Assembly: GCF_000744815.1 (NCBI RefSeq)
Contig: NZ_JQMQ01000005.1
Coordinates: 5,909,801-5,973,800, forward strand
Direction: 5' to 3'
DNA: 64,000 nt
Source: Phaeacidiphilus oryzae TH49
GTDB lineage: Bacteria > Actinomycetota > Actinomycetes > Streptomycetales > Streptomycetaceae
Part shown: positions 1 through 9,754 of the stretch, piece by piece
Layout of the letters: every line of letters starts with the position of its first letter
Numbering within the stretch: position 1 is the stretch's first letter
The notes under the pieces: generated by a model
What the model saw: only the letters and a program-made list of their open reading frames with translations
What the model was told of the DNA's origin: nothing
Database searches by the model: none
Program-made: the position numbers and the translations under genes

Positions 1-39
1 TGCTCTTGATCGCACACAGTGACGAGACGGAGGCTGAAC

Positions 40-1665
40 ATGGTGGACGCGCGCGCCGGCGAACGGGCGATCCCGGCGGACCTCGTCGATGTGTCCAGGC
101 TGGTGACGGCGTACTACGCCCTCCGCCCGGACCCTGACGAGCCGTCGCAGCGCGTGGCCTTCGGCACCTCGGGCCACCGCGGCTCCTCGCTGCACACCGC
201 TTTCAACGAGTGGCACATCGCCGCCACCACCCAGGCGATCTGCGACTACCGGGCCGCCCAGGGCATCGGCGGCCCGCTGTTCCTCGGCATCGACACCCAC
301 GCCCTCTCCGAGCCGGCCCGAGCCACCGCCCTGGAGGTGCTGGCGGCCAACGGCGTCACCGTCCTGCTGGACGAGGGGGACGGCTACACCCCCACCCCGG
401 CCGTCTCCCACGCCATCCTGACCCACCGTCAGCACCGGGCCGACGGCATCGTGGTGACCCCCTCCCACAACCCGCCCACCGACGGCGGCTTCAAGTACAA
501 CCCGCCGAACGGCGGGCCGGCCGGCTCCGACATCACCGGCTGGATCCAGGACCGCGCCAACCAGCTGATCAAGGACGGCCTGGACGGCGTGCGCCGGATC
601 CCGTACGCCCGCGCGCTGGCCGCGGAGACCACCCAGCGCTACGACTTCACCGGCCGCTACGTGGACGACCTGCCCAGCGCGCTGGACCTGGACGCGGTCC
701 GGGAGGCCGGGCTGCGGATCGGCGCCGACCCGCTCGGCGGCGCCTCGGTCGGCTACTGGGGCCGGATCGCCGAGACCCACCGCCTCGACCTCACCGTGGT
801 CAACCCGGAGATCGACCCCACCTGGCGGTTCATGACGCTGGACTGGGACGGGAAGATCCGGATGGACTGCTCCTCGCCGTATGCGATGGCCTCGCTGATC
901 GAGCGCCGCGACCAGTACGCCATCGCCACCGGGAACGACGCCGACTCCGACCGGCACGGCATCGTCACCCCGGACGGCGGGCTGCTCAACCCCAACCACT
1001 TCCTGGCGGTGGCCATCGAGTACCTCTACGCCCACCGGGACGGCTGGCCCGCGGCGACCGGGGTGGGCAAGACCCTGGTCTCCTCCTCGATGATCGACCG
1101 GGTGGCCGCCGACCTCGGCCGCAAGCTGGTCGAGGTGCCGGTGGGCTTCAAGTGGTTCGTCGACGGGCTGCTCGGGGCGGCCATCGGGTTCGGCGGCGAG
1201 GAGTCCGCCGGGGCCTCCTTCCTCCGCCGCTCCGGCCATGTCTGGACCACCGACAAGGACGGCATCCTGCTGGCCCTCCTCGCCTCCGAGATCACCGCGG
1301 TCACCGGGGAGACCCCCTCCCAGCGCTACGCCAAGCTGACCGAGCGGCACGGCGCCCCGGCGTACGCCCGGATCGACGCGCCCGCCGACCGCGAGCAGAA
1401 GGCCCGGCTGTCCCGGCTCTCCGCGGACCAGGTCGGCGCCGAGAGCCTGGCCGGGGAGCCGATCACCGCGGTGCTCACCGAGGCGCCGGGCAACGGGGCG
1501 GCGGTCGGCGGCGTGAAGGTCTCCACCGAGAGCGCCTGGTTCGCCGCTCGCCCGTCGGGCACCGAGGACGTGTACAAGATCTACGCCGAGAGCTTCCGCG
1601 GACCGGAGCATCTGGCCCAGGTCCAGGACGCCGCGAAGGAGTTGGTGAACGGAGTGCTGGGGTGA
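40..1665 (+). CDS. pgm: phosphoglucomutase (alpha-D-glucose phosphate-specific)
   Basis: Interconverts glucose-1-phosphate and glucose-6-phosphate in the cytoplasm and feeds the glycogen genes that follow. The 541-residue product has the full set of family motifs: TSGHRG near the N-terminus, the phosphoserine loop TPSHNP with catalytic Ser at about residue 142, the Mg-binding loop GNDADSD at about 299-305, the sugar-binding GGEESAG at about 385, and the phosphate-binding RPSGTED at about 504. ATG at 40 is preferred over the in-frame GTG at 19 because GACGGAGG ends 6 bases before it. The stop overlaps the GTG of the next gene, so the two are probably translationally coupled. Family assignment is firm. 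Confidence 0.95.
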   Translation: MVDARAGERAIPADLVDVSRLVTAYYALRPDPDEPSQRVAFGTSGHRGSSLHTAFNEWHIAATTQAICDYRAAQGIGGPLFLGIDTHALSEPARATALEVLAANGVTVLLDEGDGYTPTPAVSHAILTHRQHRADGIVVTPSHNPPTDGGFKYNPPNGGPAGSDITGWIQDRANQLIKDGLDGVRRIPYARALAAETTQRYDFTGRYVDDLPSALDLDAVREAGLRIGADPLGGASVGYWGRIAETHRLDLTVVNPEIDPTWRFMTLDWDGKIRMDCSSPYAMASLIERRDQYAIATGNDADSDRHGIVTPDGGLLNPNHFLAVAIEYLYAHRDGWPAATGVGKTLVSSSMIDRVAADLGRKLVEVPVGFKWFVDGLLGAAIGFGGEESAGASFLRRSGHVWTTDKDGILLALLASEITAVTGETPSQRYAKLTERHGAPAYARIDAPADREQKARLSRLSADQVGAESLAGEPITAVLTEAPGNGAAVGGVKVSTESAWFAARPSGTEDVYKIYAESFRGPEHLAQVQDAAKELVNGVLG

Positions 1666-2930
1666 CGCCGCCGGCGGGTACGGACGCCGAGCGCCTTCGC
1701 ATCGGGTTGCTGACCCGGGAGTACCCGCCGTCCGTGTACGGCGGGGCCGGGGTGCACGTCGAGTTCCTCGCCCGCGCGCTGCGCTCGCTGGTCGATCTGC
1801 GGGTGCACTGCTGGGCGGAGCCGGACGCGAAGCCGCCGGCCGAGCCGGACGCCACCCCGCACACCCACGCGGCCGCGCTGGACCACGCCGATCTGGCGCT
1901 GCGTGTCCTCTCCACCGACCTGACCATGGTGGACGCCGTCGCGGGCGCCCAGCTGGTGCACTCCCACACCTGGTACGCCAACCTGGCCGGCCATGTCGCG
2001 AAGCTGCTGCACGGCGTCCCGCATGTGATGACCGCGCACTCGCTGGAACCCCTCCGCCCGTGGAAGGCCGAGGAGCTGCGCGGCGGCTACGCGGTCTCGC
2101 GGTGGATCGAGCGGACCGCGGTGGAGTCCGCGGACGCGGTGATCGCGGTCTCCGAGGGGATGCGCCGCGACCTCGTCGACTGCTACCCGGCGCTGGCCGA
2201 CCGCCCGGACCGGGTGCACGTCGTCCACAACGGCATCGACACCCGGCTGTTCCGCCCGGTGCCGGAGACCGACGCGCTGCGCCGGCACGGCATCGACCCG
2301 GAGCGCCCCACGGTGCTCTTCGTCGGCCGGATCACCCGCCAGAAGGGCGTGCCCCATCTGCTGCGGGCGGCGAAGGCGTTCGACCCGGGCGTGCAGCTGG
2401 TGCTGTGCGCGGGCGCGCCGGACAGTAAGGCCCTGGACGAGGAGTTCCGCGCGCTGGCCGGTGAGCTGCGGCGGACCCGGGAGCACGTCTTCTGGATCCC
2501 GGAGATGCTGCCCCGCGCGGAGCTGGTGCAGTTCCTGAGTCAGGCCTCGGTCTTCGTCTGCCCCTCGGTCTACGAGCCGCTGGGGATCGTCAACCTGGAG
2601 GCGATGGCCTGCGGTACGGCGGTGGTGGCCAGCGACGTGGGCGGGATCCCGGAGGTCGTGGAGGACGGGCGGACGGGGCTGCTTGTGCCCTGCGGCGAGC
2701 CGGCGGCCTTCGAGGCGGGGCTGGCCGAGGCGGTCGGCTCGCTGATCGGGGACCCGGGGCGGGCCGCCGAGTTCGGCCGGGCGGGCCGCGAGCGCGCGGT
2801 GGCGAGGTTCGGCTGGGACGCGATCGCGGCCCGCACCGTCGCGGTCTACCACGCGGCGCTGGCCGTCGCCGGCGGAGCCGGGGGAGGACCCGGCACCGAG
2901 GCGGACACAGGTAAGGGCGCGGCGAGTTGA
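1662..2930 (+). CDS. glgA: glycogen synthase, actinobacterial GT4 type
   Basis: Transfers glucose from a nucleotide or maltose-1-phosphate-linked donor pool to alpha-1,4-glucan. This actinobacterial GT4 family includes GlgM, which makes maltose-1-phosphate from ADP-glucose, so the exact product cannot be told from sequence. Visible motifs are [16 protein letters not shown] at the N-terminus, [10 protein letters not shown] at the start of the second Rossmann domain, and the donor-binding [19 protein letters not shown]. The 422-residue length fits the family. GTG at 1662 overlaps the pgm stop by 4 bases, with GGAG at 1651-1654 as ribosome binding site. It sits between pgm and glgC on the same strand and forms a glycogen operon with them. 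Confidence 0.9.
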   Translation: MTPPAGTDAERLRIGLLTREYPPSVYGGAGVHVEFLARALRSLVDLRVHCWAEPDAKPPAEPDATPHTHAAALDHADLALRVLSTDLTMVDAVAGAQLVHSHTWYANLAGHVAKLLHGVPHVMTAHSLEPLRPWKAEELRGGYAVSRWIERTAVESADAVIAVSEGMRRDLVDCYPALADRPDRVHVVHNGIDTRLFRPVPETDALRRHGIDPERPTVLFVGRITRQKGVPHLLRAAKAFDPGVQLVLCAGAPDSKALDEEFRALAGELRRTREHVFWIPEMLPRAELVQFLSQASVFVCPSVYEPLGIVNLEAMACGTAVVASDVGGIPEVVEDGRTGLLVPCGEPAAFEAGLAEAVGSLIGDPGRAAEFGRAGRERAVARFGWDAIAARTVAVYHAALAVAGGAGGGPGTEADTGKGAAS

Positions 2931-3050
2931 CGGTTGGTCAGGCGGCCTGAGCCGCCGCGGCCGCGGTCCGCCGAGCCGCCGGAGCGGCGGTACGGCGGGG
3001 CGAGGTGGGCGGCGGCGACCGGCGGCAGTCGGCGGACAGGGGAGGGCGGG

Positions 3051-4280
3051 ATGCTGATGGATCCCGGTGTGGGCGGCCGTGTGCTCGGAATGGTGCTGGC
3101 GGGGGGTGCGGGGAAGCGGCTGATGCCGCTCACCGCCGACCGGGCGAAACCCGCGGTGCCGTTCGGCGGCGGTCACCGGCTGGTCGACTTCGTGCTGTCC
3201 AACCTGGTCAACGGCGGGATCCGGCGGATCTGCGTGCTGACCCAGTACAAGAACCACTCGCTGGACCGGCACATCACCCAGACCTGGCGGATGGCCGGGC
3301 TCCTCGGCGACTACATCACCCCGGTCCCCGCCCAGCAGCGGCTCGGCCCGCGCTGGTACCTCGGCAGCGCGGACGCCATCTACCAGTCGCTCAACCTGGT
3401 CCACGACGAGCAGCCGGACCACATCGTGGTCTTCGGCGCCGACCACGTCTACCGGATGGACCCGCGCCAACTCCTCCAGCGGCATGTGGAGTCCGGGGCC
3501 GGGGTCACCGTCGCCGGGATACGCGTGCCGCGCGCCGAGGCCTCCGCCTTCGGCGTGATAGCCACCGGCCCCGACGGCCGCCGGGTGGACGCCTTCCTGG
3601 AGAAGCCCGAGCAGCCGCCGGGGCTGCCCGGCAGGCCGGACACCTCCCTGGTCTCCATGGGCAACTACGTCTTCACCACCAAGGTGCTGCTGGACGCCCT
3701 CCAGCGGGACGCCGAGGACGAGGGCTCCGCCCACGACATGGGCGGCTCGCTGCTGCCCCAGCTGGTCGAGCGCGGCCAGGCGCAGGTCTACGACTTCGAC
3801 GACAACCACGTCCCCGGCGAGACCGAGCGCGACCACGGCTACTGGCGGGACGTCGGCACCCTGGACGCCTACTACGCCGCCCACCGCGACCTGATCTCGA
3901 TCCACCCGGTCTTCAACCTCTACAACCGGCACTGGCCGATCTACACCCAGCCCGCGCAGCGCCCGCCGGCCAAGTTCGTGGCCGGCGGGATCGCGGGGGA
4001 GTCCATGGTCTCGGCCGGCTGCATCATCAGCGGTCAGGTCACCGGCTCGGTGCTCGGCCCCGGCACGCTGATCGAGGCCGGAGCGGTGGTACAGGACTCG
4101 GTGCTGATGGACGGGGTGCGGGTGGGCCGCGGGGCGGTGGTGCGGCGGGCCATCCTGGACAAGAACGTCGAGGTGCCGCCGGGCGCGGTGGTGGGGGTGG
4201 ACCCGGACCGCGACCGGGAGCTTTACACGGTCTCGCCGGGCGGAGTGGTGGCCCTGGGCAAGGGCCGCCGGGCCGAGTGA
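3051..4280 (+). CDS. glgC: glucose-1-phosphate adenylyltransferase (ADP-glucose pyrophosphorylase)
   Basis: Makes ADP-glucose from ATP and glucose-1-phosphate, the committed step of bacterial glycogen synthesis. The 409-residue product opens with the nucleotidyltransferase signature [13 protein letters not shown] and continues with [18 protein letters not shown] and the substrate-binding [10 protein letters not shown] follow, and the C-terminal third is a left-handed beta-helix. ATG at 3051 is chosen because GGGGAGGG lies at 3040-3047. An upstream in-frame start at 2934 would add an Arg/Pro/Gly-rich stretch unlike the family. Together with pgm and the glycogen synthase it covers the route from glucose-6-phosphate to the glucosyl donor. 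Confidence 0.95.
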   Translation: MLMDPGVGGRVLGMVLAGGAGKRLMPLTADRAKPAVPFGGGHRLVDFVLSNLVNGGIRRICVLTQYKNHSLDRHITQTWRMAGLLGDYITPVPAQQRLGPRWYLGSADAIYQSLNLVHDEQPDHIVVFGADHVYRMDPRQLLQRHVESGAGVTVAGIRVPRAEASAFGVIATGPDGRRVDAFLEKPEQPPGLPGRPDTSLVSMGNYVFTTKVLLDALQRDAEDEGSAHDMGGSLLPQLVERGQAQVYDFDDNHVPGETERDHGYWRDVGTLDAYYAAHRDLISIHPVFNLYNRHWPIYTQPAQRPPAKFVAGGIAGESMVSAGCIISGQVTGSVLGPGTLIEAGAVVQDSVLMDGVRVGRGAVVRRAILDKNVEVPPGAVVGVDPDRDRELYTVSPGGVVALGKGRRAE

Positions 4281-4295
4281 CCGGGGTCGCCGGGC

Positions 4296-4338
4296 CGGGT
4301 AAGCGGACCGGCGCGTTCCTACCGCTGCGGCTTACCCG
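4296..4338 (+). terminator. inverted repeat after glgC, possible terminator
   Basis: CGGGTAAGC at 4296-4304 pairs perfectly with GCTTACCCG at 4330-4338 across a 25-base loop, starting 15 bases after the glgC stop. There is no T-run, which is common in high-GC actinobacteria. The long loop makes an operator for the gadB promoter an equally reasonable reading. Confidence 0.45.
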
Positions 4339-4402
4339 CCGGTGGAAGACTGCCGTGCGTCCGCAGCGCCCGTGATCGACAGAACGTGCAGGGAGACCGC
4401 AG

Positions 4403-5812
4403 GTGAACCACCAGCGCAAGACCCGCGACGAGAAGGACAGGCTGTCCGTCAACCCCCTGGTCGGAGAGGCCAATCCGGCCGCCGGGATGGAGGCCGCGCC
4501 GCCCCGCAACCGGTTGGACGCCGGGCCGATCGCGGCCTCCGCGGCCTACCAGCTGATCCACGACGAGCTGATGCTGGACGGCAACGCCCGGCTCAACCTG
4601 GCGACCTTCGTCACCACCAGCATGGAGCCGTTCGCCGAACGGATCATGACGGAGTCGCAGGACAAGAACATGATCGACAAGGACGAGTATCCGATGACAG
4701 CGGAGCTCGAACAGCGCTGCGTCGCGATACTGGCCGATCTGTGGCACGCCCCGGACCCCTCGCACGCGGTCGGCTGCTCCACCACCGGCTCCAGCGAGGC
4801 CTGCATGCTGGCCGGGATGGCGCTCAAGCGCCGCTGGGCCCGGCGGCCCGAGAACGCCGAGCGCTACGCCTCCGGCGTCCGCCCCAACCTGGTGATGGGC
4901 ATCAACGTCCAGGTCTGCTGGGAGAAGTTCTGCAACTACTGGGAGGTGGAGCCGCGGTACGTGCCGATGGAGGGCGACCGCTTCCACCTCGACCCGGAGG
5001 CCGCCGCCGAGCTCTGCGACGAGAACACCATCGGCGTGGTGGCCATCATGGGCTCCACCTTCGACGGCTCCTACGAGCCGGTCGGCGAGCTCTGCGCCGC
5101 CCTGGACCGGCTCCAGGAGCGCGCAGGCCACGACGTCCCGGTGCACGTGGACGGGGCCTCGGGCGGGATGGTGGCGCCGTTCCTCGACCCCGACCTGGAG
5201 TGGGACTTCCGGCAGCCCCGGGTGGCCTCGATCAACACCTCGGGCCACAAGTACGGGCTGGTCTACCCGGGCGTCGGCTGGGCGATCTGGCGGGACCGCG
5301 AGGCGCTGCCGGACGAGCTGGTCTTCCACGTCAACTACCTCGGCGGCGACATGCCGACCTTCGCCCTCAACTTCTCCCGGCCGGGCGCCGAGGTGGTCGC
5401 CCAGTACTACTACTTCCTGCGGCTGGGCCGGGACGGCTACCGCGCGGTCCAGCAGGCCAGCCGGGACGTGGCGACCCACCTGGCCCGGGAGATCTCCGCG
5501 CTGGACTCCTTCCGGATGCTCACCTGGGGCGACGAACTGCCGGTCTTCGCCTTCACGGTGAAGGACGAGGTCACCGCGTTCAACGTGTACGACGTCTCGC
5601 GGCGGCTGCGCGAGCGCGGCTGGCAGGTCCCGGCGTACAGCTTCCCGGCGAACCGGGAGGACCTCTCGGTCCTGCGGGTGGTGTGCCGCAACGGCTTCTC
5701 CATGGACCTGGCCGACCTGCTGCTCCAGGACCTCAAGCGGCTGCTGCCCGAGCTCCACGCCCAGCCCGGCCCGCTGCATCCGGCGATGACCTCCACCGGC
5801 TTCCACCACTGA
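4403..5812 (+). CDS. gadB: glutamate decarboxylase
   Basis: PLP-dependent decarboxylation of glutamate to GABA, consuming a cytoplasmic proton. The 469-residue product matches bacterial GAD length and carries CSTTGSSEACMLAGMA (cofactor phosphate site), VHVDGASGG (Asp that holds the PLP ring) and SGHKYGL, with the Schiff-base lysine at about residue 283. GTG at 4403 is preceded by AGGGAGA at 4390-4396. No antiporter gene (GadC type) lies beside it, so an acid-resistance role is not supported by context; GABA or polyamine metabolism is possible. It converges with the next gene with only 4 bases between the stop codons. Confidence 0.93.
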   Translation: MNHQRKTRDEKDRLSVNPLVGEANPAAGMEAAPPRNRLDAGPIAASAAYQLIHDELMLDGNARLNLATFVTTSMEPFAERIMTESQDKNMIDKDEYPMTAELEQRCVAILADLWHAPDPSHAVGCSTTGSSEACMLAGMALKRRWARRPENAERYASGVRPNLVMGINVQVCWEKFCNYWEVEPRYVPMEGDRFHLDPEAAAELCDENTIGVVAIMGSTFDGSYEPVGELCAALDRLQERAGHDVPVHVDGASGGMVAPFLDPDLEWDFRQPRVASINTSGHKYGLVYPGVGWAIWRDREALPDELVFHVNYLGGDMPTFALNFSRPGAEVVAQYYYFLRLGRDGYRAVQQASRDVATHLAREISALDSFRMLTWGDELPVFAFTVKDEVTAFNVYDVSRRLRERGWQVPAYSFPANREDLSVLRVVCRNGFSMDLADLLLQDLKRLLPELHAQPGPLHPAMTSTGFHH

Positions 5813-5816
5813 GGGC

Positions 5817-6692
5817 TCAGGGCCTGTCGCGGAGCACACCCCGCCTGGCGTGCCAGTGACCGCCCGTCAGGAGCCGCTCCACGACGGCGTGCTGGAGCCG
5901 GGAGCGGCAGGGCAGTGTCGACAGATCGACAGGCGGTCGGACGCCGAAGACGAAGTACACCACGTCCTCGTCCGCGGGGGCGTCCGGTCCCGCCCCGTCG
6001 GCCGGTTCGAAGCGCCGCTGGAAGCGGAGGATGTTGGACTCGGCCGGCAGCGCCTCCCGCAGCGCCGGATCCAGCAGCCAGGAGTGGCATTCGATCCGGC
6101 GAGGCGGCTCGCCGAACCAGCGGGCCCAGCCGCCGGGTTCGCCGAGCGCGGCGAGCGACTCGTCCACCGCGTGCGGGTGCAGCGGGCCGGACTCCGGGAT
6201 GTGGAGGGTCACCGCCCCCGGGGAGAGGTGCTCGGCCTGGAGCCGGCCGAGGGTGACGATCCGCCCGGTCCAGGTGCGCAGCAGCCAGCCGGGGGTGTCG
6301 ATGCCGAACCGGCCGCCGGAGGAGCGGCGGTAGAGGCGGGCCTGCCGGCCGAGTTCGGCCAGGGAGTCGGCGGAGGCCCGGGCGGGTATGCCGCGGCGCC
6401 GGTGGTGGGCGCGGGCGGCCTCCGCGGTCTCGGCGAAGACCAGGGCGTCCGCGGCCGGCTCCTCCGGATGCGGGGGCGCCGGCGGGCGGTGCCGCGGCCC
6501 GGCGGTGTGTGGGCCGTCCAACGGCTGCCGCGCGGGCGGCGGTTCCTCCTCCACGCGGCCGATCCAGCCGCGCACCCTCGCGATCCGCTCGGCGACCAGC
6601 GGCGCGAGCGCCGGGTCCCGGCGGATCCGGGCGAAGGCGCCGGGCGCCTCCGCACGGTCCTCGTCGGTCAGCAGTAGGTCGCCAAGTCGCAT
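5817..6692 (-). CDS. GNAT-like acyltransferase domain protein
   Basis: The 291-residue product resembles the two-domain actinobacterial family annotated as acyltransferase-domain protein, with an N-terminal helical domain and a GNAT-like C-terminal domain. Supporting stretches are LTLHIPESGPL-like TLHIPESGPL in the middle, followed by ECHSWLLDP and SNILRFQRRF, which are characteristic of the C-terminal domain. The substrate is unknown. A Pro-rich linker (about residues 50-75) separates the two parts. The gene stands alone, convergent with gadB, and starts at an ATG 150 bases beyond the end of the following minus-strand gene's neighbourhood. Family call is moderately sure; function is not. Confidence 0.7.
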   Translation of the reverse strand: MRLGDLLLTDEDRAEAPGAFARIRRDPALAPLVAERIARVRGWIGRVEEEPPPARQPLDGPHTAGPRHRPPAPPHPEEPAADALVFAETAEAARAHHRRRGIPARASADSLAELGRQARLYRRSSGGRFGIDTPGWLLRTWTGRIVTLGRLQAEHLSPGAVTLHIPESGPLHPHAVDESLAALGEPGGWARWFGEPPRRIECHSWLLDPALREALPAESNILRFQRRFEPADGAGPDAPADEDVVYFVFGVRPPVDLSTLPCRSRLQHAVVERLLTGGHWHARRGVLRDRP

Positions 6693-6841
6693 GCGGCCAT
6701 TGTCCTCAGCCGCCGTCCCGCCGGGAGAGCCCGGGGCGTCCCGGCGGCGTCCGGAGGCCGGTGCCGAACCCCGTTCCGAAGCCCGTGCCGACGCCCGTTC
6801 CGGCGCCCGTCTCCGCGCCCGCGCCGCCCGCCGCCCGCCGC

Positions 6842-7903
6842 CTATCGCGCCGTCAGCCGGCCGATCTCGCGCTCGAAGTCGGTGCGCAGCCGCGCCCGCT
6901 CCGCCTCGTCCAGCCAGGCCGCGTCGACTCCGGCCAGGGCCAGTTCGGCCGCCTCCTCGCGGTCCAGCCGCAGGAAGCCGCCCATGACGGCGAAGGCATC
7001 GCCGGGGCCGCTGCCGAAGATCGCCGGGTCGCCGGTGGCGAGGACGCAGCGCAGCCCGGCGTCCAGCATCGCCCGGATGTTGCGCCGCCGCCGCGTGGTC
7101 AGCCTCGGGACCGAGGTGTCGGCGCAGACCGTGAACGGCACCCGCTGCTCCCGGAAGCGGTCCAGCAGGATCGGATCGGCCAGCAGGTTGCAGCCGTGGT
7201 CGATCCGCTCGCAGCCGAGGACGTCCACGCAGACGGCGGCGGACCGGGGCGGGCCCTCGGCGAGGGTCCCGGTGTCCTCGCAGGCGTGCGCCGTGCGGCG
7301 GAGTCCGGCCTCCCCGGCGATCCGGAAGGCCTCGGCGAAGAGCTCGGGCGGGCCCGCGCCCTCGGCCGAGTCCAGGCCGACGCCGGCCACCAGGCCGTCG
7401 TCGGAGGAGAGCTCCTCGACCACCTCGCGGACCATCTCCACGGCGAGGTCCGGCGACTCCGCCCGGTTGACCGAGGGGATCAGCCGGCAGCGGACGCCGA
7501 ACTCCTCCTCGGCCCGCCGGATGCCCTCCCGCAGCCCGGCCAGCTGCGTCCGGTAGGGGACGTCGGCCTTGCGGTGGTCGGTCGGGTCGAAGGCCATCTC
7601 GCGGTAGCGGAGGTTCTCCGTCCGCGCCGGCTCGGCCAGCGAGGCGTACGCCGCCTCGGCGAAGTCCCGCTCGTCGCGCAGCGCGGCCGCCAGTGCGGCG
7701 CGGAGGGCGCGGAAGGTGCGGGGGTCGCGGAAGGAGTAGAGGTCCTGGGGACCGGTGGCCCCCGCCGGCAGCGGGACGCCGTTGCGCCGGGCGATGGCCC
7801 AGGCGGTCTCCGCCGGGATCGCGCCCGTCAGGTGGCAGTGGAGGTCGGTCTTCGGCAGTCGGCGCAGGAACTCCTCGTCGGCCGTCGGCTTCAGCTGGTC
7901 CAC
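6842..7903 (-). CDS. adenosine deaminase family protein with altered metal site
   Basis: The 353-residue product has the adenosine/AMP deaminase TIM-barrel pattern: KTDLHCHLTG near the N-terminus (the two His metal ligands), HACED (His ligand plus the catalytic Glu, normally HAGE), RIDHGCNL (catalytic His), and LATGDPAIFG near residue 280. In typical enzymes the last motif is TDDP, in which the first Asp binds zinc. Here it reads TGDP (codons ACC GGC GAC CCG). The ribose-contacting Asp of HLDG is Thr. It may therefore act on another nucleoside or aminopurine, bind metal differently, or be inactive. Neighbours give no pathway. Confidence 0.75.
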   Translation of the reverse strand: MDQLKPTADEEFLRRLPKTDLHCHLTGAIPAETAWAIARRNGVPLPAGATGPQDLYSFRDPRTFRALRAALAAALRDERDFAEAAYASLAEPARTENLRYREMAFDPTDHRKADVPYRTQLAGLREGIRRAEEEFGVRCRLIPSVNRAESPDLAVEMVREVVEELSSDDGLVAGVGLDSAEGAGPPELFAEAFRIAGEAGLRRTAHACEDTGTLAEGPPRSAAVCVDVLGCERIDHGCNLLADPILLDRFREQRVPFTVCADTSVPRLTTRRRRNIRAMLDAGLRCVLATGDPAIFGSGPGDAFAVMGGFLRLDREEAAELALAGVDAAWLDEAERARLRTDFEREIGRLTAR

Positions 7904-7967
7904 CGGTACCGCCTCTTTCGTCGGCTTTCGTCAGCTTTCGTCGGCTGAGCCATTCCCGCCAGGGCGG

Positions 7968-8669
7968 TTACCCCGACGTGCCCCGGGAACCGGAGGCGGC
8001 CGGTCCGGCCGCCGGGGCCGCGATCGCGGCCGCGCGCAGCGCCGCCACCGTGGACGCCGTCAGCCGGTCCAGGAAGCCGCGCGGCAGGGGCGCCCGGACG
8101 ACGGCGAGGTGCCAGTAGAGCGGGCCCGCGATCAGGTCGAGGGCGAGGTCAGGGTCGATCTGCCGGGCCAGCTCCCCGCGGTCCACGGCCTTGGCGATCA
8201 TGGCCGCGGTGGACTCCAGCTGGGCCCCGCGGAGGGTGCGCTCCAGCAGCTGGCCGATCTCCGGCGAGCGGGCCGCCTCGGCCAGCAGGTCGGGGATGAT
8301 CTGCGAGGCCAGCGGGGTGCGGAGGGCCCGGGTCACCATCCCGGCGAACAGCCGCAGGTCGCCGACCAGGGATCCGGTGTCGGGGAGGATGGCGCCCAGC
8401 GACACGAACTCGGAGACGACGTCTATCACCATCACCGGCTTGGACTTCCACCGCCGGTAGACGGCGGTCTTGCCCACGCCCGCCCGGCGGGCGACCCCCT
8501 CGATGGAGAGCCTCCCGTACCCGGAGGCGGCCAGCTCCTCGAAGACGGCGTCCCGCAACGCCTCCGTGATGTCGTCCCGAAGGACCGCCGCACCGGCCGG
8601 CTGTCGGGTCTCGCGGCGGGCGGGACGGGCCGGCGGAGCGGTGGTCGCGGCGGTGTCGGTCGGCTCCAT
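7968..8669 (-). CDS. TetR family transcriptional regulator
   Basis: The 233-residue product has a standard TetR N-terminal helix-turn-helix: ELAASGYGRLSIEGVARR, then AGVGKTAVYRRW, at about residues 45-75. A divergent C-terminal ligand or dimer domain follows. The N-terminal ~30 residues are Ala/Pro/Arg-rich and probably disordered. It is transcribed away from the ABC exporter genes at 8843-10604, with a 173-base intergenic region containing the palindrome ACGGTACCGT. It may control itself and the exporter, but that is inference from orientation. The ligand is unknown. Confidence 0.88.
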   Translation of the reverse strand: MEPTDTAATTAPPARPARRETRQPAGAAVLRDDITEALRDAVFEELAASGYGRLSIEGVARRAGVGKTAVYRRWKSKPVMVIDVVSEFVSLGAILPDTGSLVGDLRLFAGMVTRALRTPLASQIIPDLLAEAARSPEIGQLLERTLRGAQLESTAAMIAKAVDRGELARQIDPDLALDLIAGPLYWHLAVVRAPLPRGFLDRLTASTVAALRAAAIAAPAAGPAASGSRGTSG

Positions 8670-8752
8670 ACGGCCGAGTGTAGCGTGACGACGATACGGT
8701 TGCGTTCCGACGCGCGATGCCCTAGCGTTCCGGCAGTATCGGCTACGACGGT

Positions 8753-8762
8753 ACGGTACCGT
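8753..8762. promoter_or_regulatory. palindrome ACGGTACCGT between tetR and the ABC exporter
   Basis: A perfect 10-base palindrome sits about 80 bases upstream of the permease start, inside a run of related TACGGT half-sites (GGTACGGTACCGTCC). It lies between a divergent TetR gene and the exporter, where an operator would be expected. No binding evidence exists in the sequence itself. Confidence 0.4.
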
Positions 8763-8842
8763 CCTGTCGCAGTCCTTAACTGGAATCTGGAATCGCGAAC
8801 CGGCCAGACCGAACAGCCGGCGGATCTCCGCTGGGGAGGAAC

Positions 8843-9754
8843 ATGTCCACGGTGTACGAGCAGGGTCCGGCGGTCACGACCGTCGCGGACCCGAACGCCG
8901 GACTCAGTCCGGTGGAGTTGGCGCGCAAATACGGCCTGGCCGTCTCGGGCGCCCGCCCTTCGTTGCGCGAGTACACGCGCCAGCTGTGGAACCGGCGGCA
9001 CTTCATCGTGTCGTACGCCACCGCCCGGCTCACCGCGATGTACACCACCGCGAAGCTGGGGCAGATCTGGCAGGTCGCCACGCCGATCCTGAACGCGGCG
9101 GTGTACTACCTGATCTTCGGCGTGCTGCTGGCCACCAGCCGCGGCATCCCGAACTACATCGCCTATCTCTGCACCGGCATCTTCACCTTCCAGTTCACCC
9201 AGTCGGCGGTGCTGGCCGGCACCCGGTCGATCGCGGACAACCTGGGGCTGATCCGGGCGCTGCACTTCCCGCGGGCCTGCCTGCCGATCGCCATGACGGT
9301 GATCCAGCTCCAGCAGCTGTTCTTCTCGGTGCTGGTGCTCGGCGTGATCAACCTGCTGACCGGTGAGCCGTTCGACGCCCGCTGGGCGCTGATGATCCCG
9401 ACGCTCTTCCTGCAGTTCGTCTTCAACGCCGGGCTGGCCATGTTCATGGCCCGGATCGGCGCCAGGACCACGGACACCGCGCAGCTGATGCCGTTCATCC
9501 TGCGCACCTGGATGTACATGTCCGGGATCTTCTACTCGCTCAAGGGCCACGTCTCCGGCCACCTGCTGGACGTTCTGAACTTCAACCCGGCGATGACCTA
9601 CATCTCGCTGATGCGGTACTCGATGATGCAGTCGTTCACCTCGGCCGACCTGCCCCGGCACGTCTGGGCGATGGCCGTCGGGTGGGCCGTCGTCGTCGGG
9701 ATCGGCGGCTATGTGTTCTTCTGGAAGTCCGAGGAGGAGTACGGCCGTGGCTGA
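8843..9754 (+). CDS. ABC-2 type permease, wall polysaccharide/teichoic acid exporter
   Basis: The 303-residue integral membrane protein has about six hydrophobic segments and the polysaccharide-exporter (TagG/Wzm) layout: a cytoplasmic N-terminus with the amphipathic stretch RQLWNRRHFI, then YTTAKLGQIWQVATPILNAA and a run of membrane spans. ATG at 8843 is preceded by GGGGAGGA. The ATPase start overlaps its stop, so the two form one transporter unit that moves a lipid-linked polymer across the membrane. Wall teichoic acid or a related anionic glycopolymer is the usual cargo in actinobacteria, but cargo is not determined here. Confidence 0.85.
   Translation: MSTVYEQGPAVTTVADPNAGLSPVELARKYGLAVSGARPSLREYTRQLWNRRHFIVSYATARLTAMYTTAKLGQIWQVATPILNAAVYYLIFGVLLATSRGIPNYIAYLCTGIFTFQFTQSAVLAGTRSIADNLGLIRALHFPRACLPIAMTVIQLQQLFFSVLVLGVINLLTGEPFDARWALMIPTLFLQFVFNAGLAMFMARIGARTTDTAQLMPFILRTWMYMSGIFYSLKGHVSGHLLDVLNFNPAMTYISLMRYSMMQSFTSADLPRHVWAMAVGWAVVVGIGGYVFFWKSEEEYGRG

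Noticed and set aside
1581-3932. 783-codon open frame on the minus strand across glgA and glgC
   Set aside because: It is a shadow of the plus-strand glycogen genes: Gly/Val/Asp/Arg-rich composition, no family motifs, and both real genes have complete catalytic signatures.
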